Source: Patescibacteria group bacterium
GTDB lineage: Bacteria > Patescibacteriota > Saccharimonadia > Saccharimonadales > Saccharimonadaceae
Length of the DNA stretch: 48,065 nucleotides
Direction of reading: 5' to 3'
Assembly (NCBI GenBank): GCA_030156575.1
Contig: JASGMG010000002.1
Span: 1 to 48,065, forward strand
Shown: positions 10,084 through 19,827 of the stretch, one piece after another
How the letters are laid out: the number at the start of each line of letters is the position of its first letter
Numbering within the stretch: the first letter of the stretch is position 1
Position numbers and translations under genes: made by a program
Notes under the pieces: generated by a model
What the model was told of the DNA's origin: nothing
The model's input: only the letters and a program-made list of their open reading frames with translations
The model's database searches: none

Positions 10084-10622
10084 AATTCTACCTCTTTCAT
10101 AATCTGCACATGAACCTGTTCTGGCGTACCAGATCCGTCAATATACACGATTTTAATCCCCTCTTTTCTAAAATAATCCAAAACAGGATAAGTCTCTTCT
10201 TTATAAATATCTAGACGATTCCGTATAGCCTGTTCTGTGTCATCTTTACGCCCCCTAGAAGACAACCGTTCAATTATAGTTTTTTCATCAATCTCAATTA
10301 CAACAATTAGTTCGACTGCACGATTATATTTAATACCGTTTTCAATTAACCAACGAGATTGTCCAATATTACGGGCAAAGCCATCTATGACAACATGAGC
10401 TACATTGTTGCATTTACTCAAAGCATCACCTACTAATCCGCATATAGTCTCAAAAGGCACCAATTTACCACTATTAAGAATCGCATCTATACTAGGGTCA
10501 TCAGAATCACGCAACAGTTGACCCGCCGATATCCAACACCAATCTTTATTAGCTGCAAGTAGTTTTCCTTGCGTAGATTTACCTGACCCAGGTTGACCAA
10601 AGAATATGACCATAATTGACAA
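10068..10622 (-). CDS. adk: Adenylate kinase family nucleoside monophosphate kinase
   Basis: FFGQPGSGKSTQGKLLA P-loop, VIDGFARNIGQ, RGRKDD; overlaps map. Confidence 0.85.
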   Translation of the reverse strand: MSIMVIFFGQPGSGKSTQGKLLAANKDWCWISAGQLLRDSDDPSIDAILNSGKLVPFETICGLVGDALSKCNNVAHVVIDGFARNIGQSRWLIENGIKYNRAVELIVVIEIDEKTIIERLSSRGRKDDTEQAIRNRLDIYKEETYPVLDYFRKEGIKIVYIDGSGTPEQVHVQIMKEVELCKLA

Positions 10623-10626
10623 CTCC

Positions 10627-11079
10627 TTATTTTAACGCGTTTTTAACAAGTCTAGCAATTACTGCGCTATCGGCAGTATTCCCAACCTCTCCTTTAACAG
10701 CATTTATTACCTTTCCCATAGAGCTTACATCAGATGCTCCAAGCTTTTTAATAATTCTTAGAATAACAACAGTTATTTCATCTTCTGATAATTGTTCTGG
10801 AAGATACCTAATCAATATCGTAGCTTCGGATCTTTCTTTTTCAGATAATTCTTGTCGACCAGCACTATCGTAAATCTTAGCACTTTCATTGCGCTTTTTA
10901 ACTTCTCGTGCAATAAGCTGTTCGATAACAGAATCTTCAAGCCCAACCTCTCTTTTGCCTAAAGCCACTTCTTCGTTTAAAATTACTGACTTTAAACCAC
11001 GTAAAACTTCACAGACAAAACGATCGCCGCCTAGTAAGGCGGCTTTTAAATCGTTATTAATTTGCTCTTTCAAATCCAC
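10627..11079 (-). CDS. yqeY: GatB/YqeY domain protein
   Basis: REVKKRNESAKIYDSAGRQELSEKERSEATILIRYLPEQLSEDEI; MGKVINAVKG. Confidence 0.93.
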   Translation of the reverse strand: MDLKEQINNDLKAALLGGDRFVCEVLRGLKSVILNEEVALGKREVGLEDSVIEQLIAREVKKRNESAKIYDSAGRQELSEKERSEATILIRYLPEQLSEDEITVVILRIIKKLGASDVSSMGKVINAVKGEVGNTADSAVIARLVKNALK

Positions 11080-11081
11080 CT

Positions 11082-11297
11082 TTAGCGTAACCCTAATCGA
11101 GTTTTATCTAATTTATCAGCTTTGCGTTCTTTGCGAATAATCGCTTTCACACGACGCTCTGGTTTAGAAATTGGCTTAGCGAATCGCATTGAAGCCTTAG
11201 CCTCTGCAAGAACTCCACTTTGCAAAACCTTGCGATTAAAACGACGAATTAAATTCTCGTTTGCTTCTCGTTCATCTTTACGTATTACTTGTACCAT
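11082..11297 (-). CDS. rpsU: 30S ribosomal protein S21
   Basis: Small basic protein, VIRKDEREANENLIRRFNRKVLQSGVL; next to yqeY. Confidence 0.9.
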   Translation of the reverse strand: MVQVIRKDEREANENLIRRFNRKVLQSGVLAEAKASMRFAKPISKPERRVKAIIRKERKADKLDKTRLGLR

Positions 11298-11355
11298 ATA
11301 AACCTAATTGTAACAGAGAAATTAACAATTCGCAACATCGTAATTATCAATTTTA

Positions 11356-12984
11356 TTATTCTTTGATTTCTAAATGTAATAATCGACCTTCTACCGATTT
11401 CATTCCCTGCCATATATTCACATCCGGACAATACCAGACATCAATAATCGCACCTATCTCAACAAAAAAATAAGTAGGTGCATTAAATGCCAAGAAATTC
11501 ATCCTTACACCATTTTTATCCTGCAACTCTAATTTGATATGTTTATTGTCAACACCCATTTTCCGAATATTTACCACTATTAAATCATCACTTTTAATTA
11601 TCGGTTGCGGATTATCCTGTCCAAACGGCTCAAGCTGATTAATTAAAGTTATCGATTCTTCTGTTATTTCCAATAAAGTTGCTGAGACGTCAGCTTTGGG
11701 CAATAATAACGACTTCTGATTAATAAGACCTTGAGATCTATAGAATTCGTTAACCCTTACTCTAAAAGCATCTATATTCTCAGTAAGCAAAGTTATGCCA
11801 GCAGCAAATTTATGACCACCACCTTTTATAACTAGATCTTTACTAGCTTCGATTGCATCAGCGGCGCTAAAATCACCGTAGCTTCGGGCTGATCCTTTAG
11901 ACTTATCACCCATTTCCTGCAAGACAAAGGTTGGTTTTTTGTATTTTTCTAAAAGCTTCGAAGCCACGATACCAACAACCCCATGATTCCACGAAGCGTC
12001 ACTAACTACTAAAACTAGATCATCGTAACATTTCTCTGCTTGAACAATCGCTTGCTTAAATATTTTATCTTGCTCAACTCGTCTAGATACATTAAGAACA
12101 TCAAGATACTGAGCCGCCTCTAACGCCGAAACAGAGTTCTTTGAAATCAGCATATTCAAAGAATATTGGGCAGTTTCCAATCTTCCGGCAGCGTTCATCC
12201 TAGGACCCAGACTAAAACCCAACGAACGCGAGTTAATTTTCTGGGGATCGACCTTAGCAACAGACATAAGAGCCTTCAGTCCAGGTCTTCTAGTCTTAGA
12301 TAATACCTTAAGACCCCAATAGACGTTTGTCCGATTTTCATCAACAAGAGGCACAATATCACAAACCGTCCCTAATGCCACTAAATCTAATAGCCATTTT
12401 TCTTGACCATTGGGTAGGCCGTTTAAATACACCTGTAGAGCCTGTATTAATTTGAAAGCTACTCCAACACCAGCTAAATCAATAAAAGGATAACTATGAT
12501 CAGTTCGCTTAGGATTGATAACTGCCAATGCTGGTGGTTGAATATTAGCTACATTATGATGATCAGTTACAATCACGTCGACACCAAGCTCATTAGCTCT
12601 GATAATCTCTTTTTCACTCAAGCTACCGCAATCTACCGTTATTATTAATTTCGCTCCTTTGTCTGCAATTTTCTCGACCGCTTCAATAGTGAGTCCATAC
12701 CCTTCAACAAATCGATTAGGCATGTACGTATCAACCTTTTTAAAACCAAAACTATCAAAAGCATCCAATAATAACGCAGTAGCAGTTAATCCATCTATGT
12801 CATAATCGCCATAAATCGTTATATGTTCTTGTTGCTTATTTGCTAACACTAATCTTTCTACTGCTTTTTTCATATCTGGCAATAGAAAAGGATCGTAAGA
12901 ATTAGAATATTCTGGCGATAAAAACTCTTTTATTAATTCAGAAGAAATACATCTGGCTTTAAGAATTCTATCAAATAATGACAT
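11356..12984 (-). CDS. recJ: Single-stranded-DNA exonuclease RecJ
   Basis: YGDYDIDGLTATALL, VTDHHN (DHH), GGGHKFAAG (DHHA1). Confidence 0.96.
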   Translation of the reverse strand: MSLFDRILKARCISSELIKEFLSPEYSNSYDPFLLPDMKKAVERLVLANKQQEHITIYGDYDIDGLTATALLLDAFDSFGFKKVDTYMPNRFVEGYGLTIEAVEKIADKGAKLIITVDCGSLSEKEIIRANELGVDVIVTDHHNVANIQPPALAVINPKRTDHSYPFIDLAGVGVAFKLIQALQVYLNGLPNGQEKWLLDLVALGTVCDIVPLVDENRTNVYWGLKVLSKTRRPGLKALMSVAKVDPQKINSRSLGFSLGPRMNAAGRLETAQYSLNMLISKNSVSALEAAQYLDVLNVSRRVEQDKIFKQAIVQAEKCYDDLVLVVSDASWNHGVVGIVASKLLEKYKKPTFVLQEMGDKSKGSARSYGDFSAADAIEASKDLVIKGGGHKFAAGITLLTENIDAFRVRVNEFYRSQGLINQKSLLLPKADVSATLLEITEESITLINQLEPFGQDNPQPIIKSDDLIVVNIRKMGVDNKHIKLELQDKNGVRMNFLAFNAPTYFFVEIGAIIDVWYCPDVNIWQGMKSVEGRLLHLEIKE

Positions 12985-12986
12985 TG

Positions 12987-13286
12987 CTACAAGTCAGAAG
13001 GCGAACGTTTAGGGCGACTAGCTTGTTGTTGAGACTTAATGACAATACCCTGTAATTCTTTAAATATAGGAAACTGCTTATTCGTTGAATAAATCTTTGT
13101 ATTACCCTGCTTCTCGCTATTTAGAAAACCAACTTTTTCTAAACGCTTTAGTTCACGCTGGATATTACCAGGGTCTTCTTTTATTAATTTTGCAAGCCCA
13201 CGAACATGAGTACGAAAATCAGGATACTTAGCATATACCACTACAATTTTTCGTCGAACTCTAGATGTAATAAAAACGTCTAACAT
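12987..13286 (-). CDS. Winged-helix (ArsR-like) DNA-binding protein
   Basis: LAKLIKEDPGNIQRELKRLEKVGFLNSEKQGNTKIYSTNKQFPIFKEL. Confidence 0.75.
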   Translation of the reverse strand: MLDVFITSRVRRKIVVVYAKYPDFRTHVRGLAKLIKEDPGNIQRELKRLEKVGFLNSEKQGNTKIYSTNKQFPIFKELQGIVIKSQQQASRPKRSPSDL

Positions 13287-13360
13287 AATCTCCCTTAGTC
13301 TCTTACCTCGTCTACTAAACTCTATCCTAACACAATCTTACAACGATTAGCAACGATAAT

Positions 13361-14017
13361 TTAGCGCCAATTTAAAATAATTTGATTTATTTTAGCTATA
13401 GTATCCTCATGTGAAGGTATATCATTCTTGTCATAATAATGGTTAATTCCCATAAAATTATCTTTCACATCTAAAACATGTAATTCATCTGCTAAAATAT
13501 GTAGCTTATCAACGACTTGAACAGTAGATACAGGGGTTGCAACTACTAATCTTTTAATTCTAATAGGTTTTAAAAAATCAACAGCTACATCTAAAGAAGC
13601 ACCAGTATCTAAGCCATCAGCTACTAATATAACAACTCGATCGCGAAGCATATCGTTATTAATAAGGCCCCCATCACCCAATAGTTTATTAATCTTATTA
13701 AAAGCCTCCCGTTTTTGTTCATCCAAATATCCGTGATATTCGCTATTATAATATTCCATCTCTCCGGCTGAGAACATACCATTATAAGTAAACCCACCAT
13801 TTTGAGAAACACCACCAAAACTCACACCTTCCCCAGGAACTTCTATTTCTTCAATAAGTAACATCGTTAATAAACAATGTAGAGCTTTTGCAATTTGTTC
13901 ACCGACCATTACAGCACCATCACTTAGCGCCACTACTGCACAATTCTCATAACGATACTTCTCTAATAATTCATTAGCTAAGATCTGTCCTGCTTGTTCA
14001 CGACTCTCAAAATACAT
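13361..14017 (-). CDS. Phosphoribosyltransferase-family protein
   Basis: VVILVADGLDTGASLDVAVDFL resembles the PRPP loop; VVALSDGAVMVGEQIAKAL; VVATPVS. Confidence 0.75.
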   Translation of the reverse strand: MYFESREQAGQILANELLEKYRYENCAVVALSDGAVMVGEQIAKALHCLLTMLLIEEIEVPGEGVSFGGVSQNGGFTYNGMFSAGEMEYYNSEYHGYLDEQKREAFNKINKLLGDGGLINNDMLRDRVVILVADGLDTGASLDVAVDFLKPIRIKRLVVATPVSTVQVVDKLHILADELHVLDVKDNFMGINHYYDKNDIPSHEDTIAKINQIILNWR

Positions 14018-14040
14018 ATATTCAGTTTAGCAGTATACTA

Positions 14041-15987
14041 GTGAATATGCACTATTACGAAGTAGCTCCAAATAAAATCATACGTACAGACTCTGAGTCT
14101 TTTACTTATTCATCGGAATTACTATTATCAGTAGGAGAAATAGTGAAAATAGAAATCGGCAAAAGGCAACTGGTAGGCATCGTTATTAGCAAAACGACCA
14201 AACCCTCTTACCAAACAAAACCAATTATATCTACCATATTAAAAAAACCACTGCCCTATCAATTAATAAGTCTAGCTTTATGGATATCAGAATATTATAC
14301 AACTCCGTTAGCAATTGTATTGCAGACAATATTACCAAAAGGCATAGAGAAAAAACGCCGAACACAGTCCAATCAATTAGATATAGTTAAAAGAGATCGA
14401 ACAAATATTGTATTCAATAAACAACAGCTGCTCGTAATAAACAACATAAAAAACAGCATGCCCGGAACTTTTTTACTACAGGGAGTAACTGGGTCTGGCA
14501 AGACTCAAGTTTATATAGAGATAGCAAAACAATCCATTAAAGACAAAAAGTCCGTAATAGTGCTAGTCCCAGAGATTGCATTAACTTCGCAATTGGTTTC
14601 TGAGTTTTCACAGCATTTCACTAATCTGCTAGTTACTCATTCCAAAATGACAGAATCAGCAAGACATCTTGTCTGGAGTGAAGCAATTAATAGCTCAGAG
14701 CCATTAATTATTATTGGGCCAAGGTCAGCGTTGTTCACTCCTCTAAAAGATATTGGCGCTATAATCATAGATGAAGCTCATGAACCAAGCTTTAAACAAG
14801 ATCAATCGCCTAGATATTCCGCTTTGCGAGTAGCGACCATGCTAGGACGATCTCACAAAGCTAAAGTTATCTTTGGAAGTGCTACACCAAACATAACTGA
14901 TAGGTATTTGGCCGAACAATCTAATCGCCCTATATTAAAATTAGATAATATAGCCCGTAAAGATAGTATACCTCCCCTCATAGAACTAATAGATATGAGA
15001 AAACGTAATAATTTTAGCAAACATCGATTTTTATCGGATCAATTATTAAAACAAATAGAAGAAACGTTAATAGACAAAAAACAAATATTAATATTTCATA
15101 ATCGTCGCGGAAGCACATATAGCACTGTATGCAAAGAATGTGGCTGGACAGCTGAATGTCCAAGTTGCCATTTACCCATGTCTTTACACGCAGATAAACA
15201 TTCTCTACTTTGTCATATTTGTGGATACAGTACAGCCGTACCAACATATTGTCCAAAATGTAACAGCACAGATATTCTTCATAAAGGTATTGGGACAAAG
15301 CTGATTGAATCTGAACTAAATAAATTATTTCCTAACGCAAATATTGCAAGATTTGATGCAGATAATTCCGACAATATGTCAATAAACGCCCAATATAAGA
15401 ACTTATACGATGGTACTATCGATATAGCTATTGGAACACAAATAGTCGCAAAAGGATTAGACCTGCCTAATTTAAGAACCGTTGGAGTTATTCAAGCTGA
15501 CTCTGGTATATCACTACCAGACTTCAGTGCCAGTGAACGTGCATTTCAATTGTTAGCCCAAGTGGTAGGTAGAGTTGGTCGTAACCATCACAAAACCCAG
15601 GTTATAGTTCAATCTTATCAACCCGATCACACTAGTATTATTAATGGATTAAATCAAAATTATGAATCATTTTATAAACAAACTATAACTGAAAGAAAAT
15701 TCAATGTTTTTCCTCCCTTCACATATTTATTGAAATTAACATGCGTATACAAAACAGAGGTTGCAGCAATAAAAAACTCCAAAAAAGTAGCCAACGATCT
15801 AAGAAATAAAATAAATAAAAACGTAGTGTTATTAGGACCAACACCAGCTTTTTACGAAAGACAACATGACACTTTCCGTTGGCAATTAATTTTAAAAAGC
15901 CCTAAACGCGAATATTTAATTAATGCTATAAAACTAGTTCCAAAAAATCATTGGCAATCCGAGCTTGATCCGACTAGCTTGATATAG
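14041..15987 (+). CDS. priA: Primosomal protein N' (replication restart helicase PriA)
   Basis: LLQGVTGSGKTQVYIE, IIIDEAHEPSFKQDQSPRYSAL, paired CxxC zinc motifs (CKECGW..CPSC..CHICGY..CPKC), GTQIVAKGLDLPNL. Confidence 0.97.
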   Translation: MNMHYYEVAPNKIIRTDSESFTYSSELLLSVGEIVKIEIGKRQLVGIVISKTTKPSYQTKPIISTILKKPLPYQLISLALWISEYYTTPLAIVLQTILPKGIEKKRRTQSNQLDIVKRDRTNIVFNKQQLLVINNIKNSMPGTFLLQGVTGSGKTQVYIEIAKQSIKDKKSVIVLVPEIALTSQLVSEFSQHFTNLLVTHSKMTESARHLVWSEAINSSEPLIIIGPRSALFTPLKDIGAIIIDEAHEPSFKQDQSPRYSALRVATMLGRSHKAKVIFGSATPNITDRYLAEQSNRPILKLDNIARKDSIPPLIELIDMRKRNNFSKHRFLSDQLLKQIEETLIDKKQILIFHNRRGSTYSTVCKECGWTAECPSCHLPMSLHADKHSLLCHICGYSTAVPTYCPKCNSTDILHKGIGTKLIESELNKLFPNANIARFDADNSDNMSINAQYKNLYDGTIDIAIGTQIVAKGLDLPNLRTVGVIQADSGISLPDFSASERAFQLLAQVVGRVGRNHHKTQVIVQSYQPDHTSIINGLNQNYESFYKQTITERKFNVFPPFTYLLKLTCVYKTEVAAIKNSKKVANDLRNKINKNVVLLGPTPAFYERQHDTFRWQLILKSPKREYLINAIKLVPKNHWQSELDPTSLI

Positions 15988-16010
15988 CCACCACTGGTAT
16001 AATAGATTTA

Positions 16011-16586
16011 ATGAAACATAGAAAAATAATTAGCTTACCTAACCCACTTCTTCGTCAAAAATCGGAAAAGGTACATGTTATAACACCAGAAATATTACAA
16101 ATTATTGATAACATGACAGTGGTTGCTTTAGAATGGGAGAACTCTCGACCACACGAAATCAGTGCAGCTATCGCAGCGCCTCAAATTGGCTACCTTAATA
16201 AAATTATTATGGTGCGAAGTGATCTTGAAGATAAAAATATTCAAGACTTCACAACATTAATAAATCCAGAAATAATAAAGTTGGAAGGAAAAGTAACAAA
16301 AGATTATGAAGGCTGCCTAAGTGTCCCTAATGTATATGGAAAAGTCCCAAGGCATGACAAAGCTCGAATCAAAGCCATGGACATAAATGGCAATGAAATC
16401 CGATTAAAAGCCGAAGGATTTCTAGCTAGAGTTCTTCAGCACGAAATTGATCATATTAATGGAATAGTTTTTATTGATCATATTCGCAACAAAGAAGATG
16501 CATTTTATGAATTAGATAAAGAGGGCGAGTTACAACCCCTAGACTACGAGAGATATGTCAAAAACAATAGTATTCTTTGGGACTGA
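16011..16586 (+). CDS. def: Peptide deformylase
   Basis: IAAPQIGY, YEGCLSVPN, LQHEIDHINGI motifs. Confidence 0.96.
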   Translation: MKHRKIISLPNPLLRQKSEKVHVITPEILQIIDNMTVVALEWENSRPHEISAAIAAPQIGYLNKIIMVRSDLEDKNIQDFTTLINPEIIKLEGKVTKDYEGCLSVPNVYGKVPRHDKARIKAMDINGNEIRLKAEGFLARVLQHEIDHINGIVFIDHIRNKEDAFYELDKEGELQPLDYERYVKNNSILWD

Positions 16587-17436
16587 TGAATTTAGTTTAG
16601 TCACACTTCAGAATCTAATTAACCATGGTTATAATATTTCCGCTGTCGTAACAAAACCAGATAATAAAAGTGGTCGTGGCCAAGTAACCAAGGCATCAAG
16701 CGTTAAAAAACTTGCTGTAGCGCATAATATTGCCGTCTGGCAACCACATGACATTAAAGAGATAGAAGTAAAAATAACAGATTTAGATAACCCAATTGGG
16801 ATACTTGTTAGTTTCGGTAAAATAATACCAAAATCAATTATTAAATTATTTAATCCAGGAATCATTAACATTCACCCATCGCTATTACCAAAATATAGGG
16901 GCCCAACTCCAATAGAATCCGTCATTGCCAACAATGACAAACAAACTGGCGTTTCTATAATGCAATTAACTCAAGATATGGATGCAGGACCAATATATAA
17001 ACAAATCAATTACAAACTATCAAAAGATGAAACTAGTTTAGAATTATATAATACACTTGCCCATATAGGTGCAAACAACCTAATTAATATATTGCCTGAC
17101 ATTATAAACGGTTCACTCAAGCCGATAAATCAAGATGAAGCAGAATCGACTTATTGTAAATTATTATATAAAAAAGATAGTTGGCTAAAACCAACTGATC
17201 TTACAGCGTCGGAAGCTGAATGTAAAATTCGCGCGCACTTAGTATTTCCAAAAACTAAATTTAATATACTAAAAAGAGACGTTATCATCACAAAAGCTCA
17301 TGTTACAAAATATCAACAATTACCTACAGATATCTTATGTAAAGACAATAAGTATTTATCTATAGATACATTAATTGCGCCCAGCGGGCGCAAAATGTCT
17401 ATCGATGATTTTTTAAATGGATATAAATTAGGCTGA
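16555..17436 (+). CDS. fmt: Methionyl-tRNA formyltransferase
   Basis: VFFGTDEFSL, NIHPSLLPKYRGPTPIE, MDAGPIYKQ; overlaps def by 32 nt. Confidence 0.96.
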   Translation: MSKTIVFFGTDEFSLVTLQNLINHGYNISAVVTKPDNKSGRGQVTKASSVKKLAVAHNIAVWQPHDIKEIEVKITDLDNPIGILVSFGKIIPKSIIKLFNPGIINIHPSLLPKYRGPTPIESVIANNDKQTGVSIMQLTQDMDAGPIYKQINYKLSKDETSLELYNTLAHIGANNLINILPDIINGSLKPINQDEAESTYCKLLYKKDSWLKPTDLTASEAECKIRAHLVFPKTKFNILKRDVIITKAHVTKYQQLPTDILCKDNKYLSIDTLIAPSGRKMSIDDFLNGYKLG

Positions 17437-17856
17437 TTCACTGCCTAATATAGCATCTCGATTTGCAACAATTTCTTTTTTCAATTCATCCATAACTTGC
17501 GCAACAACATTTCGATAATCAGGTCTATTGATCTCAAGCCATTTCGTTGCAGTATACTCTGCGCGTAATCCAGGATTATTAACATCGAGCCCTGTTGTTT
17601 TTTGGAGTTTAGCAAAAGCCTTATCATTATGATATTCTGGATCATTCTGCTGAAGCCAACTTAAAATAATGTCGTCCTTACGATCAATAATATCGCCAAA
17701 TTCTTCAAGCTGCTCATCACTCAAGCCGTCAGATAACTTCGTTCCTACCCTCAACTCCAATTCGCTATAAACATACTGAAGAAGAGATTTCTTTTGATCA
17801 TTAGGCAAACTACTAAGTCCAATATCATTTAAAAAATTATCATCCAATTGAAACAT
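17428..17856 (-). CDS. Conserved hypothetical protein (DUF5663-like)
   Basis: 142 aa; FLNDIGLSSLPNDQKKSLLQYVYSELELRVGTKLSDGLSDEQLEEF. Confidence 0.6.
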   Translation of the reverse strand: MFQLDDNFLNDIGLSSLPNDQKKSLLQYVYSELELRVGTKLSDGLSDEQLEEFGDIIDRKDDIILSWLQQNDPEYHNDKAFAKLQKTTGLDVNNPGLRAEYTATKWLEINRPDYRNVVAQVMDELKKEIVANRDAILGSESA

Positions 17857-17872
17857 AATTTATGTATCCTCC

Positions 17873-19525
17873 TTATCGACTATTCTTCAATAAGTCTAAC
17901 ACATCTTTAGGCAATTGACCTGGATGACTAATACCCCATAAGCCATTCTCCATTGGATAAGCCCAACCTATTTTTTGTAATTGAGGACCTACTTTTTGTA
18001 ATAAATTAGCTTGCTCTGTTGAATTAGTAATTCCTATTTGGTTCATTGTATTATACCAACCTTCACCAGAGTCTACAGTATAGGCTTGGGGACTAAAAAC
18101 ATTCGCTGAATCTTCAACACCGCCACCATAGCTACCGATAAATGCACTAGCGCCTTTAGTATGAGACATGTCAGCATGAGAGCCTCCAATAATATCCCTA
18201 GCTATATAGACGGCTGTTATAGTAAGAACAGTTGCACCAACAATCTTAGCCATACCAATTCTCTTAACGCGTTTTTCAAAATCTACTAAGTTCTCACCAA
18301 TTTTTGGTTCAGGCTCTGGTAAGATATTTCCAGCACCATAAGCTACATTCCCAACGAACAATCCAACCTTATCATACAAGTTCTGAGTACGTTCCTTTAC
18401 CTTATCCCAAATTGACCGTTTTTCTAAACTTAATTTCGCACTAGAATCTAGCGCCTCAGATATAATTTTATTAAGAGCTTCTTGATAAACATCAGTTTCA
18501 TCATCACTCTCAAAATCAATTAATTCCTGGATCTCTTTTGCTTTTTTTGTGAAAAGCTTTTCATACTTCCTTCTATTGAAACCGCTATTAAATTTGGATA
18601 TGTCTTTAGCTATGTGCATCAATTCAATAAAATCTGGATTATTATTAATCAACTCTTCCACTTTTTCATCATGATCATTCAACACATCAGATCTATCATC
18701 AGCTTCAGTTTGTTCGCTAACGTCACTATCTTCCTTCTCATTTTCGCTAGATTTGAGTGCATCATCAGCCAACATCTCAGACTCGTCGTCATCTTTCGCT
18801 TGTTTAATGGCTTCACTATCATCTTCTATTCGGTCATCTTCAACTAATGTTTTATTATCATTATCTTCATCTTCCATAGAAACATCTGAGCTAGCCTCAT
18901 TTGTAGAATGTACCTTCACATCCTCTAGTTCGTCTTCTAACGAATAGCTTATCGGATAAGCTTCATCTAAGATATATTCAATTGCATCATCGATTAGACC
19001 TCTTTGATTAAGATAATCGAAGTTCTCTACAATATCTGCACGATCATCATCGTTGATATTTCTATTAAATACTAAATCAAAACCCTCAGTCTCATATCTA
19101 TCATATATCACTTGGAACCTGTCTTGGGCTTCTTTATATTTAGATTCTAACTCAGCCTTTTCAGATCCCGTAGCCTTAGATATAAGTTCGGGAAATTTAG
19201 CTATTTTTTTAGCTTCAGAGTCAAGAGAGCTAAGTCTTGGTATTGATTTTATAGCTTCACTAACTTCACCTTGCCTAAGTTCATCGATATAAGCAGGGTT
19301 GTCATAATAATCGTTTGTACGATTAGACATCTCTTCTAATCGCTTATAGTAAGCGGATCCTTCGTCGAAACGTTTCTTGTCCTGCCTTGTTTCACCTAAA
19401 ACCGAATCACCAAAAATCTCTTCAAGTTGGAGCTCTTCCATTTTCTCAGCACTTTTAGCTAATTTTTCCGACCTAAACTTATTTATCGAAATATCTGCCT
19501 GACTATCACTTGTTTTTTCTGACAT
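17873..19525 (-). CDS. Hypothetical single-pass membrane protein with long acidic region and conserved-looking C-terminal domain
   Basis: 550 aa; Asp/Glu-rich centre, TM segment AKIVGATVLTITAVYIARDIIGG, C-terminal VDSGEGWYNTMNQIGITNSTEQANLLQKVGPQLQKIGWAYPMENGLWGISHPGQLP. Confidence 0.75.
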   Translation of the reverse strand: MSEKTSDSQADISINKFRSEKLAKSAEKMEELQLEEIFGDSVLGETRQDKKRFDEGSAYYKRLEEMSNRTNDYYDNPAYIDELRQGEVSEAIKSIPRLSSLDSEAKKIAKFPELISKATGSEKAELESKYKEAQDRFQVIYDRYETEGFDLVFNRNINDDDRADIVENFDYLNQRGLIDDAIEYILDEAYPISYSLEDELEDVKVHSTNEASSDVSMEDEDNDNKTLVEDDRIEDDSEAIKQAKDDDESEMLADDALKSSENEKEDSDVSEQTEADDRSDVLNDHDEKVEELINNNPDFIELMHIAKDISKFNSGFNRRKYEKLFTKKAKEIQELIDFESDDETDVYQEALNKIISEALDSSAKLSLEKRSIWDKVKERTQNLYDKVGLFVGNVAYGAGNILPEPEPKIGENLVDFEKRVKRIGMAKIVGATVLTITAVYIARDIIGGSHADMSHTKGASAFIGSYGGGVEDSANVFSPQAYTVDSGEGWYNTMNQIGITNSTEQANLLQKVGPQLQKIGWAYPMENGLWGISHPGQLPKDVLDLLKNSR

Positions 19526-19827
19526 AATAATTCTGCTTTCTAAATAATGAATTTATTATTACTAATACACTAACATAAATACAATAAAAAAGCAAGTGCA
19601 CCGTAACAACTCACAACATAGGAACAAGCTTCGTAAATTCGTTCGAGTACAAAAAAGTTTTAGACTTGTCATACCAGTTCACAATCTAGTAAGAACCAAG
19701 AGAAGAACAACTCTATTAGTTTTAAAAAACAAACTTAACAATTATTGGTTGAGAAGACTAAATACATTATTGGACCGAGGGATAAAATAAAACGCGACAC
19801 TAAAATAATTTGTCATTATAAATTCTG

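Noticed and set aside
19596-19790. 64-aa very basic ORF between infB and 17873-19525
   Set aside because: Considered as a ribosomal protein or RnpA-like peptide, but no family motif was recognised; not supported.
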